A stretch of 64,000 bases of DNA from Chondrinema litorale (GCF_026250525.1 NZ_CP111046.1:186001-250000); one strand, 5' to 3'; positions 27,128-37,985 are shown, counted from the stretch's first letter. Notes: generated by a model from the letters alone, not told the origin. Translations and numbers: made by a program.

Positions 27128-28171
27128 ATGAACGAAAAGGTAGATTGGACACTTTTAGCTAAGTTTTTTGCCGGAGAGGCAAATGAGCAGGAAAAAGATG
27201 CAATTGCAGTTTGGTTACAAAATCCTGAAAACAAAAAGGAATTTGATAAAGCCCGTGCTGCATGGGAAGGGAATTTTAAAATGGATATATCTTTCGATTC
27301 TGATAGAATTAAAAGATTGCTTAGCGAAAAGATCAATCTGCATGAAATGGAACAAGCTGCCGAGCAAAAAGAAGCTAAGCAGTACCAATTGTATCAGGAA
27401 AAGCAAAAGAATAGCAAGCAATTTTTGAGCATAGCTGCAACTGTTATTATGTTGATGCTAGTAGGCTTGGGTACTTATAATTACTTTTTATCAGCACCTA
27501 AGGAAGTCAAAAATGAATTGGCTTTGATAGAAAAGAGTAATCCTAAAGGAAGAAAAAGCACCATTAAGTTGCCAGATGGTTCTACGGTACATTTAAATGC
27601 AGAAAGTTTAATTAAAATTCCAGAACATTTTGCAGCCAACAAAAGAGAAGTCTACTTAGAAGGGGAAGCTTTTTTCGAAATAGAGCGAGATGAAAACAGA
27701 CCTTTTTTAGTACACTCTGCTGATATGGTTACCAGAGTATTAGGTACTTCATTTAATGTAAAAGCTTTTCCAAGCGATAAGATTTTCGAGGTAGTTGTTG
27801 CCACTGGTAAAGTAGGAGTTTCTAACCTAGAAGCAAATGAACCATCTATAGTCTTAGTACCAAACGAACAAGGTTCTTTTAATAGAAATGACATTCAATT
27901 CTCTAAAAAAGAAGTAGACATAAAAAGATTTTTATGCTGGAAAGATGGCATTCTACTTTTTCAAGATGAAAAAATTGGCAGCATAATTCCCGAACTAGAA
28001 AGGTGGTTTGGTGTAGAAATTACTGTAAAAAATAAAGAGATCGAAGAGAAAAAATTTACTGGAGAGTTCGAAAATATGTCTCTTGAACATGTACTGAAGG
28101 GCATGAACTTTAGTCTTGGGTTCGACTATAGTTTTGAAAACGATACTGTTATTTTATTCAATAAAAATTAA
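27128..28171 (+). CDS. FecR-family anti-sigma factor
   Basis: 347 aa. An N-terminal cytoplasmic part (about 1-98, with WTLLAKFFAGEANEQEKDAI), a membrane helix (FLSIAATVIMLMLVGLGTYN, about 99-118), and a FecR core (IKLPDGSTVHLNAESLIKIP, VYLEGEAFFEIERDENRPF) are followed by a DUF4974-like C terminus. It should inhibit the sigma factor just upstream until the SusC protein downstream reports substrate. Confidence 0.9.
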   Translation: MNEKVDWTLLAKFFAGEANEQEKDAIAVWLQNPENKKEFDKARAAWEGNFKMDISFDSDRIKRLLSEKINLHEMEQAAEQKEAKQYQLYQEKQKNSKQFLSIAATVIMLMLVGLGTYNYFLSAPKEVKNELALIEKSNPKGRKSTIKLPDGSTVHLNAESLIKIPEHFAANKREVYLEGEAFFEIERDENRPFLVHSADMVTRVLGTSFNVKAFPSDKIFEVVVATGKVGVSNLEANEPSIVLVPNEQGSFNRNDIQFSKKEVDIKRFLCWKDGILLFQDEKIGSIIPELERWFGVEITVKNKEIEEKKFTGEFENMSLEHVLKGMNFSLGFDYSFENDTVILFNKN

Positions 28172-28356
28172 GACTATGAAGCTAAATTTTACGAAGAACT
28201 TAATCGATCAATCCAGTATGGATTCAAGATAATATTACAAGCGAGATGCTATGATTTAATCTTATTTTAAAATACAAGCTATCAAGCTAATCCCGGGAGT
28301 TTGACAAGGCAATTTAATTTCTAACTAATTTTTTAATGATGACTTAAAGTTTCATT

Positions 28357-31300
28357 ATGGACAAAAAATTTTTACTCAATTTTGAGTGTAGGACGCTTTA
28401 TCCCGTTCTCACAGGAATATTATTATTTCTATTTTTTTCTACTGGCTTACAAGCTTCTGATAATCAGGTACCGAGCATCAAAGATGTTTTTGTTAGTTTG
28501 AATATCAAGAATGCAACTCTCAAAGAGTTTTTTATCGATATAGAAACCAAGACAGAATTTAAATTTGCATACGATCCAGACGTAGTTCGAAGAAATAAAG
28601 AAATCTCTAAATCGGAAGACAAAAAATCGCTATACGATTTATTGTATGAAGTAGCCGGAGAATACGGATTGCAATTCAAACAAATCAATAAAACCATTTT
28701 TGTAAAAGTACTTAATAACAAAGTACAAGTTACCGAACCTGTAGAGATTGATCTTTCTGCCAGACAAGACAGATTAATACAAGGGCAAGTAAACGACGAA
28801 CTTGGAAATCCACTACCGGGAGTAAGTATTTTGGTAAAAGATTTAGGCAAAGGAGCCATTACCAATGTAAATGGTATTTATAAATTAAATGTACCTGCAG
28901 GCAGCAATGTGCTAGTTTTCTCTTATGTAGGCTACATCGCCAAAGAAGTTGAGATAGGTAACCAAACGGAGATCAATGTTCAGATGGAATTAGACGATAC
29001 CCAGTTGGACGAAGTAGTTGTAACAGCACTAGGTATTGAACGTGAGAAAGAGCAATTGGGCTATGCTACTCAAAGTCTAGATGGGAGTGATATTAATGAA
29101 GCGCGAGAAACCAATTTTGTGAACTCACTTAGCGGTAAAGTTGCGGGGGTAAATATTGTATCAAACTCTTCTGTAGGTTCTAGTTCTAGAATTACCATTC
29201 GTGGAGAATCTTCTTTACAGTTTCAGGGTAACCAACCACTATTTGTAGTAGATGGTGTGCCAGTTGGTAACGATGCTGTACAAAATACAACTTCGGCAGA
29301 TTATGGCAACAGTGCTGCTGAATTTAACCCAGCCGATATAGAATCCATCAACGTATTGAAAGGGCCTGCGGCTTCTGCTTTATATGGTTCAAGGGCCGCA
29401 AATGGCGTAGTTGTAATCACCACTAAATCTGGGAAAAATACGAGAGGCATTGGTGTGAGTGTAAACTCAAGTGTAACTTTCGAAGACATTTTAATTATGC
29501 CTAAATTCCAGAATGAATTCGGGCAAGGTTCAAGTGGTTTGTTCGAAGGTTCTAACTTTGGTTATCAAGGAAATTTAGATTTGTATCCAAATGGTATTCA
29601 AGATGGTTACGATGAAAGTTGGGGCCCAAGATTAAACCAAGGGCCAAACAGAGCCCAATTCGATTCACCAACTTTAAATGGATATAGAGGTGGAGATGTA
29701 TATCTTAGAAACCGAGGAGAAATAATACCAACGCTTTGGATTTCACAACCAGATAATGTTAGAGATTTCTTCGACATTGGAAACACTTTTTACAACAACT
29801 TTGCTGTATCTGGTGGTAATGAGCACGGAAACATCAGGCTTTCTTATACCAATCTAGATCAAAAAGGAATTGTACCTAACAACGACCTTAAAAGACATAC
29901 CATCTCTATTAACTCTGGCTATAAATTTACAGACAAGTTTTCGGCAAACATGGCTGCGAGTTATGTAAAAACTAACAGTACAAACCGACCAGATCAAGGA
30001 TATGGTAGAAATACGCCTATGTATTTTATGTTGTGGATGGGTCGCCAAGTAAATATGAATAGCTTGAGAGACTACTGGCAGCCCGGTTTAGAAGGTATTC
30101 AGCAATATCAGTATAATTATGGTGAAAACCACAACAACCCTTTCTTCTATCAATATGAAAATACTTCTGGTCAAGATAAAGATCGTTTGTTTGGTAATAT
30201 TTCACTCAATTATAAAATTCTAGACAACCTTACTTTAATGGTAAGAGGTGCTACTGATCTTTATAATGATTTTAGACCTCAAAAAATGGCTGTTAGCACT
30301 GTAAGTGTACTAAATGGTAGATATACAGAAGCCAATTTCTACTTCCAAGAAGTAAACACAGATTTCCTTTTAACCTACGATTATAGCAAGAGAGAAGACT
30401 TTGGATTTTCATTATCAGTTGGTGGCAACAGAATGAATCAGGAGAAACGAAACGAATCGACTACAGCTCCTGAATTATTGATTCCTGGCATATACAACCT
30501 TGGTAATACCGCAGCAGATTTAACAGTTTCTTCGAGCAGATCATCTAGAAGAATAAACAGTTTATATGCACTTGCCAGATTCGATTATAAAAACACAGTT
30601 TTTCTTGATGTAACTGGCAGGAACGACTGGTCTAGTACTTTACCTGCTGGCAATAATTCATACTTCTATCCGGCAGTTTCTTTAAGTACAATTATAAATG
30701 AAATTTTAACTTTACCTGATTTTGTAACACTTATCAAACTTAGAGGTGGTTGGGCACAAGTAGGTAATGATACAGGTCCTTATCAGTTATACAACTCTTA
30801 TGGTTACCAAACTCCATGGGGCGATGATTTAGCACTGGCAGAAAACAGCTCGTTAAAAAATCCTCAATTAAAACCAGAGTTAACTACTACTTACGAAGTA
30901 GGTGCTGAATTAAAATTCTTTGATAGTAGATTAGGTTTTGATTTAACTTATTACGACATCCGCTCTAAAGATCAGATTCTACAAGTACCATTAGCAGAAA
31001 CTACAGGTTATGGTTCAAGAGTGATTAATGCTGGTGAAATTAAAAACCAAGGAGTTGAAGTTGTAGTTAACGCCACTCCAATTAAGCTGCAAAACAGTTT
31101 TAAATGGGATATAACTTTAAACTTTGCAAAAAACATAAGTGAAGTAGTAGAACTAACTGATGGTATTGATGCAGTAGTACAAACATCTCCGGGTGAAGAA
31201 GCAACAGTAGAAGCCAGAGTAGGAGAAAGAATGGGTGCCATGTACGGTCCGGGATTCGTTCGTGTAGAAGAAGGCCCAATGGCTGGTGAAATTATAATTG

Positions 31301-31959
31301 GCTCTAGTGGTTTGCCGGTTAAAACTTCAGACCTCGGAATGGAGCCTGTTTATCTGGGTAACTTTAATCCAGACTGGACAGGAGGTATCTACAACAACTT
31401 CTCATTTAAAGGTTTTTATGCAGGTATTCTTTTCGATGTTCGCCATGGTGGTAAATTCCTTTCTAGATTTTTTAACAAAGCAATGGGAGCCGGTCAGCTT
31501 TTAGAATCTGCTGAAGGAAGATCAGCTAGAGCAGTTGGTACAGAATACGACGATCCTTATTACCATGCAGGTGCAGTGGATATGGGCGATGGAACTTACG
31601 AGCAAAACCTACAGATTTTTGATGGCACTTATAGTGCGGGTATTTATGGTACAAGTGCGAGAAACTTCCATAAAAGTTATTACGACCATAACTCAGAGTC
31701 TCAGATGTTCGATGCGTCTTTTGTAAAACTTCGTGAGATTAAAATTGGCTATCAGGTACCAAATGCAATTATGGGTAACCTGCCATTTAGAAATGTGTCG
31801 GTATCATTTGTAGGTAGAAACTTAAAACTGTGGACAAATAACCATCATTTCGATCCAGAAACTGGTGCAACTACAGGAAGCGGTCTGGTTCCGGGTTTCG
31901 AAAACATGAGTATTCCTAGTACCAAAAGCTATGGGTTTAACCTCAGCTTCAATCTTTAA
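28357..31959 (+). CDS. SusC/RagA-family TonB-dependent receptor with STN domain
   Basis: 1200 aa. Signal peptide ending near GLQASD, STN domain (about 45-120; TLKEFFIDIETKTEFKFAY), carboxypeptidase-regulatory-like domain (about 140-220; PLPGVSILVKDLGKGAITN), TonB box region (LDEVVVTALG), plug (about 230-350; QPLFVVDGVPVGN, ESINVLKGPAASALYGSRAA), then a large barrel ending in YGFNLSFNL. It imports the glycan products of locus 2 and transmits the signal to the FecR protein. The 185-base gap to the FecR gene includes a TCCCGGGA palindrome but no clear promoter. Confidence 0.95.
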   Translation: MDKKFLLNFECRTLYPVLTGILLFLFFSTGLQASDNQVPSIKDVFVSLNIKNATLKEFFIDIETKTEFKFAYDPDVVRRNKEISKSEDKKSLYDLLYEVAGEYGLQFKQINKTIFVKVLNNKVQVTEPVEIDLSARQDRLIQGQVNDELGNPLPGVSILVKDLGKGAITNVNGIYKLNVPAGSNVLVFSYVGYIAKEVEIGNQTEINVQMELDDTQLDEVVVTALGIEREKEQLGYATQSLDGSDINEARETNFVNSLSGKVAGVNIVSNSSVGSSSRITIRGESSLQFQGNQPLFVVDGVPVGNDAVQNTTSADYGNSAAEFNPADIESINVLKGPAASALYGSRAANGVVVITTKSGKNTRGIGVSVNSSVTFEDILIMPKFQNEFGQGSSGLFEGSNFGYQGNLDLYPNGIQDGYDESWGPRLNQGPNRAQFDSPTLNGYRGGDVYLRNRGEIIPTLWISQPDNVRDFFDIGNTFYNNFAVSGGNEHGNIRLSYTNLDQKGIVPNNDLKRHTISINSGYKFTDKFSANMAASYVKTNSTNRPDQGYGRNTPMYFMLWMGRQVNMNSLRDYWQPGLEGIQQYQYNYGENHNNPFFYQYENTSGQDKDRLFGNISLNYKILDNLTLMVRGATDLYNDFRPQKMAVSTVSVLNGRYTEANFYFQEVNTDFLLTYDYSKREDFGFSLSVGGNRMNQEKRNESTTAPELLIPGIYNLGNTAADLTVSSSRSSRRINSLYALARFDYKNTVFLDVTGRNDWSSTLPAGNNSYFYPAVSLSTIINEILTLPDFVTLIKLRGGWAQVGNDTGPYQLYNSYGYQTPWGDDLALAENSSLKNPQLKPELTTTYEVGAELKFFDSRLGFDLTYYDIRSKDQILQVPLAETTGYGSRVINAGEIKNQGVEVVVNATPIKLQNSFKWDITLNFAKNISEVVELTDGIDAVVQTSPGEEATVEARVGERMGAMYGPGFVRVEEGPMAGEIIIGSSGLPVKTSDLGMEPVYLGNFNPDWTGGIYNNFSFKGFYAGILFDVRHGGKFLSRFFNKAMGAGQLLESAEGRSARAVGTEYDDPYYHAGAVDMGDGTYEQNLQIFDGTYSAGIYGTSARNFHKSYYDHNSESQMFDASFVKLREIKIGYQVPNAIMGNLPFRNVSVSFVGRNLKLWTNNHHFDPETGATTGSGLVPGFENMSIPSTKSYGFNLSFNL

Positions 31960-31986
31960 TAAATCAAGAAATTAAAAATAGAAGAT

Positions 31987-33504
31987 ATGAAAAATTCTTG
32001 GAAAAGAAGGCTATGGGCTTTTATGCTGGTACTTATACTTAGTGTTACAGCAGCCTGTACCGATGAATTTGAAGAAATTAATACCAATCCAAACGTACCA
32101 GAAAGTGTAAACAATCCCGGTTTATTATTGCCGTCGGTAATTAGAAGTACGCTAAACGACCATTACACTGGCTCATGGAGAAGAGGTGCAATTGTAGCCG
32201 ATTATCTGGCAAACCAATTCGTAAGTGCTTTCGACTGGACACCTTCAGATGCTTCAGATTATTTTCTTTGGAGCTTTTATGGAGATATGCGAAATGTTCA
32301 AAACATCATCGATATTTCAGAGGAGTATGGTTACGAAAATTACAGAGGTATTGCATTAGTTTATCGTTCATTTTTGTTTCAATCGCTTACAGATATTTAT
32401 GGAGATATACCATTTACTGAGGCGATAAAGGCAAAATCTGATAATATTAACTTCCCAAAATACGACACACAGGAAGAAATTTATGCAGGTTTATTGGCAG
32501 ATTTAGAAGAGGCTAATAGCATTCTTGGTTCAGGAACAGAATCGATTACGGGAGATATTTTATTTGATGGAGATTTAATGAGTTGGAGAAAATTTGCGAA
32601 CTCACTTCAATTAAGAATCTTGTTGAGACAATCAGACAGAGTCGATCCATCAGCAGGTATGCAAAAAATCTTGAACGACCCTGATACTTATCCGATTTTT
32701 ACATCACACGAAGATCAGGCAGCTTTGCAATATTTAGATGAATTAGGAAATGAGTTTCCGAGATACCGAGTAACAACTTATGGTGGTTCTACCCATTTAT
32801 CAACTACGCTCGAAACATATTTAAAAGACCTAAATGATCCGAGGTTAGTAGTTTTTGCTTCGCCAACTCCGGCTACGGCAAGTGCAAACGTAAAAGAGTA
32901 TGCGGGCGTACCAAACGGAATAAACAACGAAGATACTTACAATGGAGGTTCGGCTTATCAGTCGCCTCCGGGTTTGTTGTGGGCACCTTTGGTTTACAGT
33001 GCAGAAGCTTCACCAACAGCGGCTCAAAGTTTATTAATGACCTATTCTGAACTACAATTTATTTTGGCAGAATCTGTGGAGAAAGGTTATATTACTGGCG
33101 ATGCTGAAGCTTTTTACCTAAGCGGAATCGAAGATCAGTTTGATTATTATGCGAGTAGAATTCCTGAAAACTTCACTTATCCTCAAGTGGCAGATGTAAT
33201 GCCTGATGCTTCTTACTACACACAAGAGTTAGTGGCTTATGAAGGTACAACAGAAGAGAAATTAGAAAAGATTGGCATTCAGAAATGGCTGGCACTTTTC
33301 AACTGCGGTTACGAAGGTTGGTCAGAATGGAGAAGAACAGGAATTCCTGATATTGTTCCTGGGCCAAATAGCTCAGGTGCAGTTCCACTTAGACATTTCT
33401 ATCCGCTATCAGAAGGAAATCTTAACAAAGCAAACTATGATGTGGCTAATGCCAGACAGGGTGGCGATTTATTACAAACCAGAGTTTGGTGGGATGTTGA
33501 TTAA
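31987..33504 (+). CDS. SusD-like glycan-binding lipoprotein (SusD_2 type)
   Basis: 505 aa. The lipobox is VTAAC, followed by TDEFEEINTNPNVPESVNN, the N-terminal signature of the SusD-like family 2. TDIYGDIPFTEA and LMTYSELQFILAESVEKGYI are further typical blocks. It forms the outer-membrane binding complex with the SusC protein, 27 bases upstream. Confidence 0.93.
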   Translation: MKNSWKRRLWAFMLVLILSVTAACTDEFEEINTNPNVPESVNNPGLLLPSVIRSTLNDHYTGSWRRGAIVADYLANQFVSAFDWTPSDASDYFLWSFYGDMRNVQNIIDISEEYGYENYRGIALVYRSFLFQSLTDIYGDIPFTEAIKAKSDNINFPKYDTQEEIYAGLLADLEEANSILGSGTESITGDILFDGDLMSWRKFANSLQLRILLRQSDRVDPSAGMQKILNDPDTYPIFTSHEDQAALQYLDELGNEFPRYRVTTYGGSTHLSTTLETYLKDLNDPRLVVFASPTPATASANVKEYAGVPNGINNEDTYNGGSAYQSPPGLLWAPLVYSAEASPTAAQSLLMTYSELQFILAESVEKGYITGDAEAFYLSGIEDQFDYYASRIPENFTYPQVADVMPDASYYTQELVAYEGTTEEKLEKIGIQKWLALFNCGYEGWSEWRRTGIPDIVPGPNSSGAVPLRHFYPLSEGNLNKANYDVANARQGGDLLQTRVWWDVD

Positions 33505-33537
33505 ACTAATTCAAACAAATGCTGATCAATTTCAATT

Positions 33538-36500
33538 ATGAAACTTAAGATATTAAAAATATTTATTCTAATTCTAGGTCTTACGCAGTTTGCATTGGCT
33601 CAGGATCCGGTAGTATATCTACCATTAGATGAGAACTTGGAAGATGCTAGTGGAAATGGTTTACATGCTACAGATGAAGGAACTGAAAGTACAACTTTTG
33701 TAGAAGATTCTGAGCGTGGTATGGTGGCTAGTTTTCCACTTGCTGCTCATGCACAACTTCCTTTAGATAACAAACTTGCCTTTGGTGTAGGTGATTTTAG
33801 CTTTGCTTTCTGGATTAAGATAGATGCAAATGTTTCTATTCCGAGTGACCCTTCAATATTTAGTAATAAAGACTGGGGTAGTGGAGGAAATACAGGTTGG
33901 TTGGTAGCATTAGACGGAGCAGACGATCCTGGCTCTCACCAATGGACAGTAAACGTATCTGATGAAGGTGATGGAGGCCGTCTAGACTGGGATGCAGATG
34001 ACAATGGTGCTGATGGCTTAAAAGATGGAGAATGGCATTTTGTTGCAGTAGTTTTCGATCGTGACGCAACTATGAATGTGTATGTAGATGGAGAATTAAA
34101 ACAAGCTGATGAAGCAGACAATTCAAAAGATTTGACTTTAATTCCTAATAGTCTCGATTCTGGTTTGCCAATTACCATTATGCAAGATGCAACAGGAGCT
34201 TACAGTGCAGACTTTGCTGCTTTGCTAGACGAGATTCTGATTTACAATAGAGTAATTACTACCTCAGAAGTAACAGAATTATTTAACAATGGCTACTCAA
34301 CAGAAGTAGATCCAACTTTTGGAGCAAGTTTCTATTTGCCTTTAGATGAAGATTTAAATGATGCGAGTGGAAATGAATTACATGCGACTGATGCAGGTAC
34401 AGAAGGCACCAGCTTTGTAGAAGATTCTGAGCGCGGTATGGTAGCAAGCTTTCCTAGTGCTGCTCATGCGCAACTTCCTTTAGATAATAGTTTGGCAGTG
34501 GGAGAAGGAGACTTTAGTTTTTCTTTCTGGATTAAAATGGATGCCAACATATCGATTCCGAGTGATCCAGTAATTTTTGGTAACAAAGACTGGGGTAGTG
34601 GAGGCAATACTGGTTGGTTGGTTGCTTTAGATGGAGCCGACGATCCCGGCTCTCACCAGTGGACAGTAAATATCTCTGACGAAGGAGACGGAAGCCGTCT
34701 TGATTGGGATGCAGACAACAACGATGCTGTTGGTTTAAAAGATGGTGAATGGCATTTTGTGGCAGTGGCTTTCGATCGCGATGCAACCATGAATGTCTAT
34801 GTAGATGGTGAGTTAAAGCAAACCGACGAAGCAGACGATTCAAAAGACATGACTTTAATCCCTAATAGTCTCGATTCTGAATTGCCAATTACATTAATGC
34901 AAGATGCAACAGGCGCTTACAGTGCAGATTTTGCTGCTTTAATGGACGAAGTTCGCTTCTGGAAAGGGAAAGTTTTAAGTAGCTCAGAAGTTACAGCACT
35001 TTATAGTTTTGTACCATCTCCGGCAGAGCAAGATGCTTCATTTAGTGCAGATGTATATTTACCTTTTGATGGTGATTTGAATGATGCCAGTGGTAACGGC
35101 TTAAATGCAACAGATGCTGGTACAGAGAGTATCGCTTTTGAAGAAGATAGCGAAAGAGGAACAGTTGCTAATTTTGCTTCAGCGGCACATGCACAATTGC
35201 CTTTAGACGATAAACTGGCTTTTGGAGAAGGAGATTTTAGCTTTGCCATGTGGATTAAGATGGATGCGAATGTGTCTATTCCAAGCGATCCATCAATTAT
35301 TAGTAATAAAGACTGGGGCAGTGGTGGCAATGTTGGTTGGTTGGTTGCATTGGATGGAGCCGATGATCCGGGTTCTCATCAATGGACAGTAAATGTGGCA
35401 GATGGCAGCGAGCGTCTCGATTGGGATGCAGACGAAAATGGTGCTGCTGGTCTAAAAGATGGAGCTTGGCATTTTCTTGCTGTTACTTTCGATAGAGATG
35501 CTACTTTAAATGTATATATGGATGGAGAGTTAAAGCAAACCAGTGAAGATGCTAGTTCTAAAGATCTTACTTTAACACCAGCTACATTGGATTCTGGTTT
35601 GCCGATCACCATTATGCAAGATGGAACTGGCGCATACAGTGCAGACTTTGCTGCCTTGGTAGACGATTTAAGAATGTGGAAAGGCAAAGTACTTACAGCC
35701 AGTGAAGTTTCTGAAATATATGCTTTTGTACCAGCTTCTGGCAATGGTGGTAGCGACGATCAAACATATGGTGCGCAGGTTTACTTACCGCTAGATGAAA
35801 ACTTAAATGATGAAAGTGGTAATGGATTGAATGCAACCGATGCGGGGACAGAAGCAATTACATTTGGAGAAGATAGTGAAAGAGGTATGGTAGCATTTTT
35901 TGAATCTGCTTCTCATGCGACATTGCCTTTAAGTTCTACATTAGAAATTGGTGATCAGGATTTTAGCATCGCTTTTTGGATAAATATTGATGCAAATATA
36001 CCTGTACCAAGCGATCCTTCAATTATTAGTAATAAAGATTGGGGTAGCGGTAGTAACCCAGGTTGGTTAGTAGCATTGGATGGTGCAGACGACCCTGCTT
36101 CTCACCAATGGACAGTAAACGCAGCAGACGGTACAAACCGCCTCGATTGGGATGCAGACAACAACAATGCTTCTGGTATTAAGGATGGTGAATGGCATTT
36201 TATCGCCATTGCTTTTGATCGAGACTCTACCATGAATGTATATGTAGATGGTGCCTTAAAACAGACAGATGAAGCGGAAGATTCTAAGAATTTAACTTTG
36301 CTTACTGAAAGCATGGATTCGGGTTTGCCAATTACCATTATGCAAGATGGAACTGGCGCTTACAGTGCCGATTTTGCAGCTATGCTAGATGATGTCAGAA
36401 TTTGGGTGGGAGAAGCAATTACTTCGCAAACTGTTTCTTCTATTTATAATCCATATGATAAAGCATATGAAGCAGATGTTTTCCTTCCATTAAATGATGA

Positions 36501-37479
36501 TCTGAACGATATAAGTGGTAATGGCTTAAACGGAACTGATGCTGGTAGTGCAGCTACTACTTTCGTAATTGACGATACAAGAGGTTATGTAGCTGAGTTT
36601 CCGGTTGCTGCGCATGTTCAGTTACCAGTAGATCCATTGCTAGATTTCGGTACAGAAGATTTTAGTGTTGGTTTTTGGGTGAGAATAGATGCCAATGTTG
36701 CTATTTCTGGCGATCCAGTAATTATCGGTAACAAAGATTGGGGCAGTGGTGGCAATCCGGGTTGGTTAGTGGCGCTTGATGGCGCAGACGATCCATCGGC
36801 CCATTTATGGACAGTGAATGTGGCAGATGAAGGAGATGGTCGTTTAGATTGGGATGCTGATGACAACGGAACAGCAGGTTTAAAAGATGGAAACTGGCAT
36901 TTTGTTTTGGTAGCTTTCGATCGTGATGAGACAATGAAAGTGTATTTTGATGGAGAATTAAAGCAAACAGATGAAGCAGAAGACTCGAAAGATATGTCTA
37001 TAGTACCGGGCGATTTACATGCAGGTTTACCACTTACCATTATGCAAGATGCAACAGGTGCATATTCAGATGATTTCTCTGCCAGACTCGATAATATTAG
37101 AATTTGGAAGAGAGTAGTAACCGCTTCAGAAGTTTCTACCATTTATGCCGAAGACGAAGGTAACAATGGAGGAAATAGTGGAGATGGAGAAATTATTCTA
37201 GCAACCGATGATGTATTTGAAGCAGGTACTTTAGTGGCTTATCCTAACCCATTTAACAAAGAAGTAAGCATCTCATACATACTTAATAAAGCTGGATTTG
37301 TACATCTGTCTATTTATAATCAAGCAGGGCAAGAAGTAAAAAATCTGGCTAACAATATGCAGTCTGTAGGTGAGTATAGCTTCCAATGGGATGCTACTGA
37401 ATTTAATTCGGGTTTGTATTTCTACAGATTAAAAACTGCTGATTCAGTAAAAGCAGGCAAGTTATTATTGATTAAATAA
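33538..37479 (+). CDS. Five-repeat LamG (concanavalin-like) protein with type IX secretion C-terminal domain
   Basis: 1313 aa with a signal peptide ending in FALAQD. Five tandem repeats of about 235 residues follow (starting near 25, 263, 504, 746 and 979). Each begins with a V/F-Y/F-L-P-x-D/N-x-D/N-L-x-D block and holds GDFSFAFWIKI-like, SNKDWGSGGNTGWLVALDGA-like, WHFVAVVFDRD-like, and PITIMQDATGAYSADFAA-like motifs typical of LamG jelly-roll domains. The last 85 residues (AYPNPFNKEVSISY... SGLYFYRLKTADSVKAGKLLL) are a type A sorting domain of the type IX secretion system. It is probably displayed on the surface and binds the glycan with several sites. No catalytic residues were seen. Confidence 0.85.
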   Translation: MKLKILKIFILILGLTQFALAQDPVVYLPLDENLEDASGNGLHATDEGTESTTFVEDSERGMVASFPLAAHAQLPLDNKLAFGVGDFSFAFWIKIDANVSIPSDPSIFSNKDWGSGGNTGWLVALDGADDPGSHQWTVNVSDEGDGGRLDWDADDNGADGLKDGEWHFVAVVFDRDATMNVYVDGELKQADEADNSKDLTLIPNSLDSGLPITIMQDATGAYSADFAALLDEILIYNRVITTSEVTELFNNGYSTEVDPTFGASFYLPLDEDLNDASGNELHATDAGTEGTSFVEDSERGMVASFPSAAHAQLPLDNSLAVGEGDFSFSFWIKMDANISIPSDPVIFGNKDWGSGGNTGWLVALDGADDPGSHQWTVNISDEGDGSRLDWDADNNDAVGLKDGEWHFVAVAFDRDATMNVYVDGELKQTDEADDSKDMTLIPNSLDSELPITLMQDATGAYSADFAALMDEVRFWKGKVLSSSEVTALYSFVPSPAEQDASFSADVYLPFDGDLNDASGNGLNATDAGTESIAFEEDSERGTVANFASAAHAQLPLDDKLAFGEGDFSFAMWIKMDANVSIPSDPSIISNKDWGSGGNVGWLVALDGADDPGSHQWTVNVADGSERLDWDADENGAAGLKDGAWHFLAVTFDRDATLNVYMDGELKQTSEDASSKDLTLTPATLDSGLPITIMQDGTGAYSADFAALVDDLRMWKGKVLTASEVSEIYAFVPASGNGGSDDQTYGAQVYLPLDENLNDESGNGLNATDAGTEAITFGEDSERGMVAFFESASHATLPLSSTLEIGDQDFSIAFWINIDANIPVPSDPSIISNKDWGSGSNPGWLVALDGADDPASHQWTVNAADGTNRLDWDADNNNASGIKDGEWHFIAIAFDRDSTMNVYVDGALKQTDEAEDSKNLTLLTESMDSGLPITIMQDGTGAYSADFAAMLDDVRIWVGEAITSQTVSSIYNPYDKAYEADVFLPLNDDLNDISGNGLNGTDAGSAATTFVIDDTRGYVAEFPVAAHVQLPVDPLLDFGTEDFSVGFWVRIDANVAISGDPVIIGNKDWGSGGNPGWLVALDGADDPSAHLWTVNVADEGDGRLDWDADDNGTAGLKDGNWHFVLVAFDRDETMKVYFDGELKQTDEAEDSKDMSIVPGDLHAGLPLTIMQDATGAYSDDFSARLDNIRIWKRVVTASEVSTIYAEDEGNNGGNSGDGEIILATDDVFEAGTLVAYPNPFNKEVSISYILNKAGFVHLSIYNQAGQEVKNLANNMQSVGEYSFQWDATEFNSGLYFYRLKTADSVKAGKLLLIK
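33610..37150 (+). repeat. Five tandem coding repeats of about 700-725 bp
   Basis: Repeat starts are near 33610, 34325, 35047, 35773 and 36472. Repeats 1 to 3 are the most alike; repeat 5 is the most diverged. The array is open to recombination, so copy number may vary between strains. Confidence 0.85.
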
Positions 37480-37498
37480 GCATCTAAATATTATTAAA

Positions 37499-37972
37499 AT
37501 GAGCTATTTAAAATTCATATTAAAATCATTACTAAGCATTGCCATTATTAGTTTATTAATTGGTTGTGATGAAGATAAGTCAAGCGATATTCTTCAAATA
37601 GAATTAGATGAGCAACAAGCAGCAGCAATTGGTATTAGAGGAAAATGGGGACAGGTATCAGATGTTGAACTTCCTTTTGGTACTACTCCAACTGTACTCG
37701 ACGATTTGGTTGTTGAATTCAGAATCGATAATGATTACCGACCAAGTACATTTACAGTAGATGGTGCAGAATACTTTTTTGATGCAGAAGATGCAACTTG
37801 GAGTTGGGAAGAAGGTTCTTCAGAAAACATTGTATTAAGCAATGTTACACCAATTACTTCTATTAATGTGCTAAAAGATGAAAGTAAAATCAGACTGGTT
37901 TTTACCTATTCTAATGGCAGAGTTACGGGTTTGGGAGAGTATGGCTGTACGCTCACCAAAATTGCCCCTTGA
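37499..37972 (+). CDS. Small lipoprotein of unknown function in locus 2
   Basis: 157 aa with the lipobox LLIGC (Cys23). The mature part is rich in beta strands (LVVEFRIDNDYRPSTFTVDG, DATWSWEEGSSENIVLSNV, IRLVFTYSNGRVTGLGEYGC). It starts 19 bases after the LamG gene and ends at a terminator, so it belongs to the SusC-SusD-LamG operon. A surface glycan-binding role is possible, in the manner of SusE/F-like proteins, but no family is recognised. Confidence 0.6.
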   Translation: MSYLKFILKSLLSIAIISLLIGCDEDKSSDILQIELDEQQAAAIGIRGKWGQVSDVELPFGTTPTVLDDLVVEFRIDNDYRPSTFTVDGAEYFFDAEDATWSWEEGSSENIVLSNVTPITSINVLKDESKIRLVFTYSNGRVTGLGEYGCTLTKIAP

Positions 37973-37985
37973 TATTTTGTAAATT

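Noticed and set aside
36618..37142. Long minus-strand frames inside the LamG repeats
   Set aside because: They recur in each repeat in the same place because the repeats are homologous; they are antisense to a clear gene.
33610..37150. Repeat array as CRISPR
   Set aside because: Units are about 700 bp, coding and contiguous; there are no short repeats with unique spacers.
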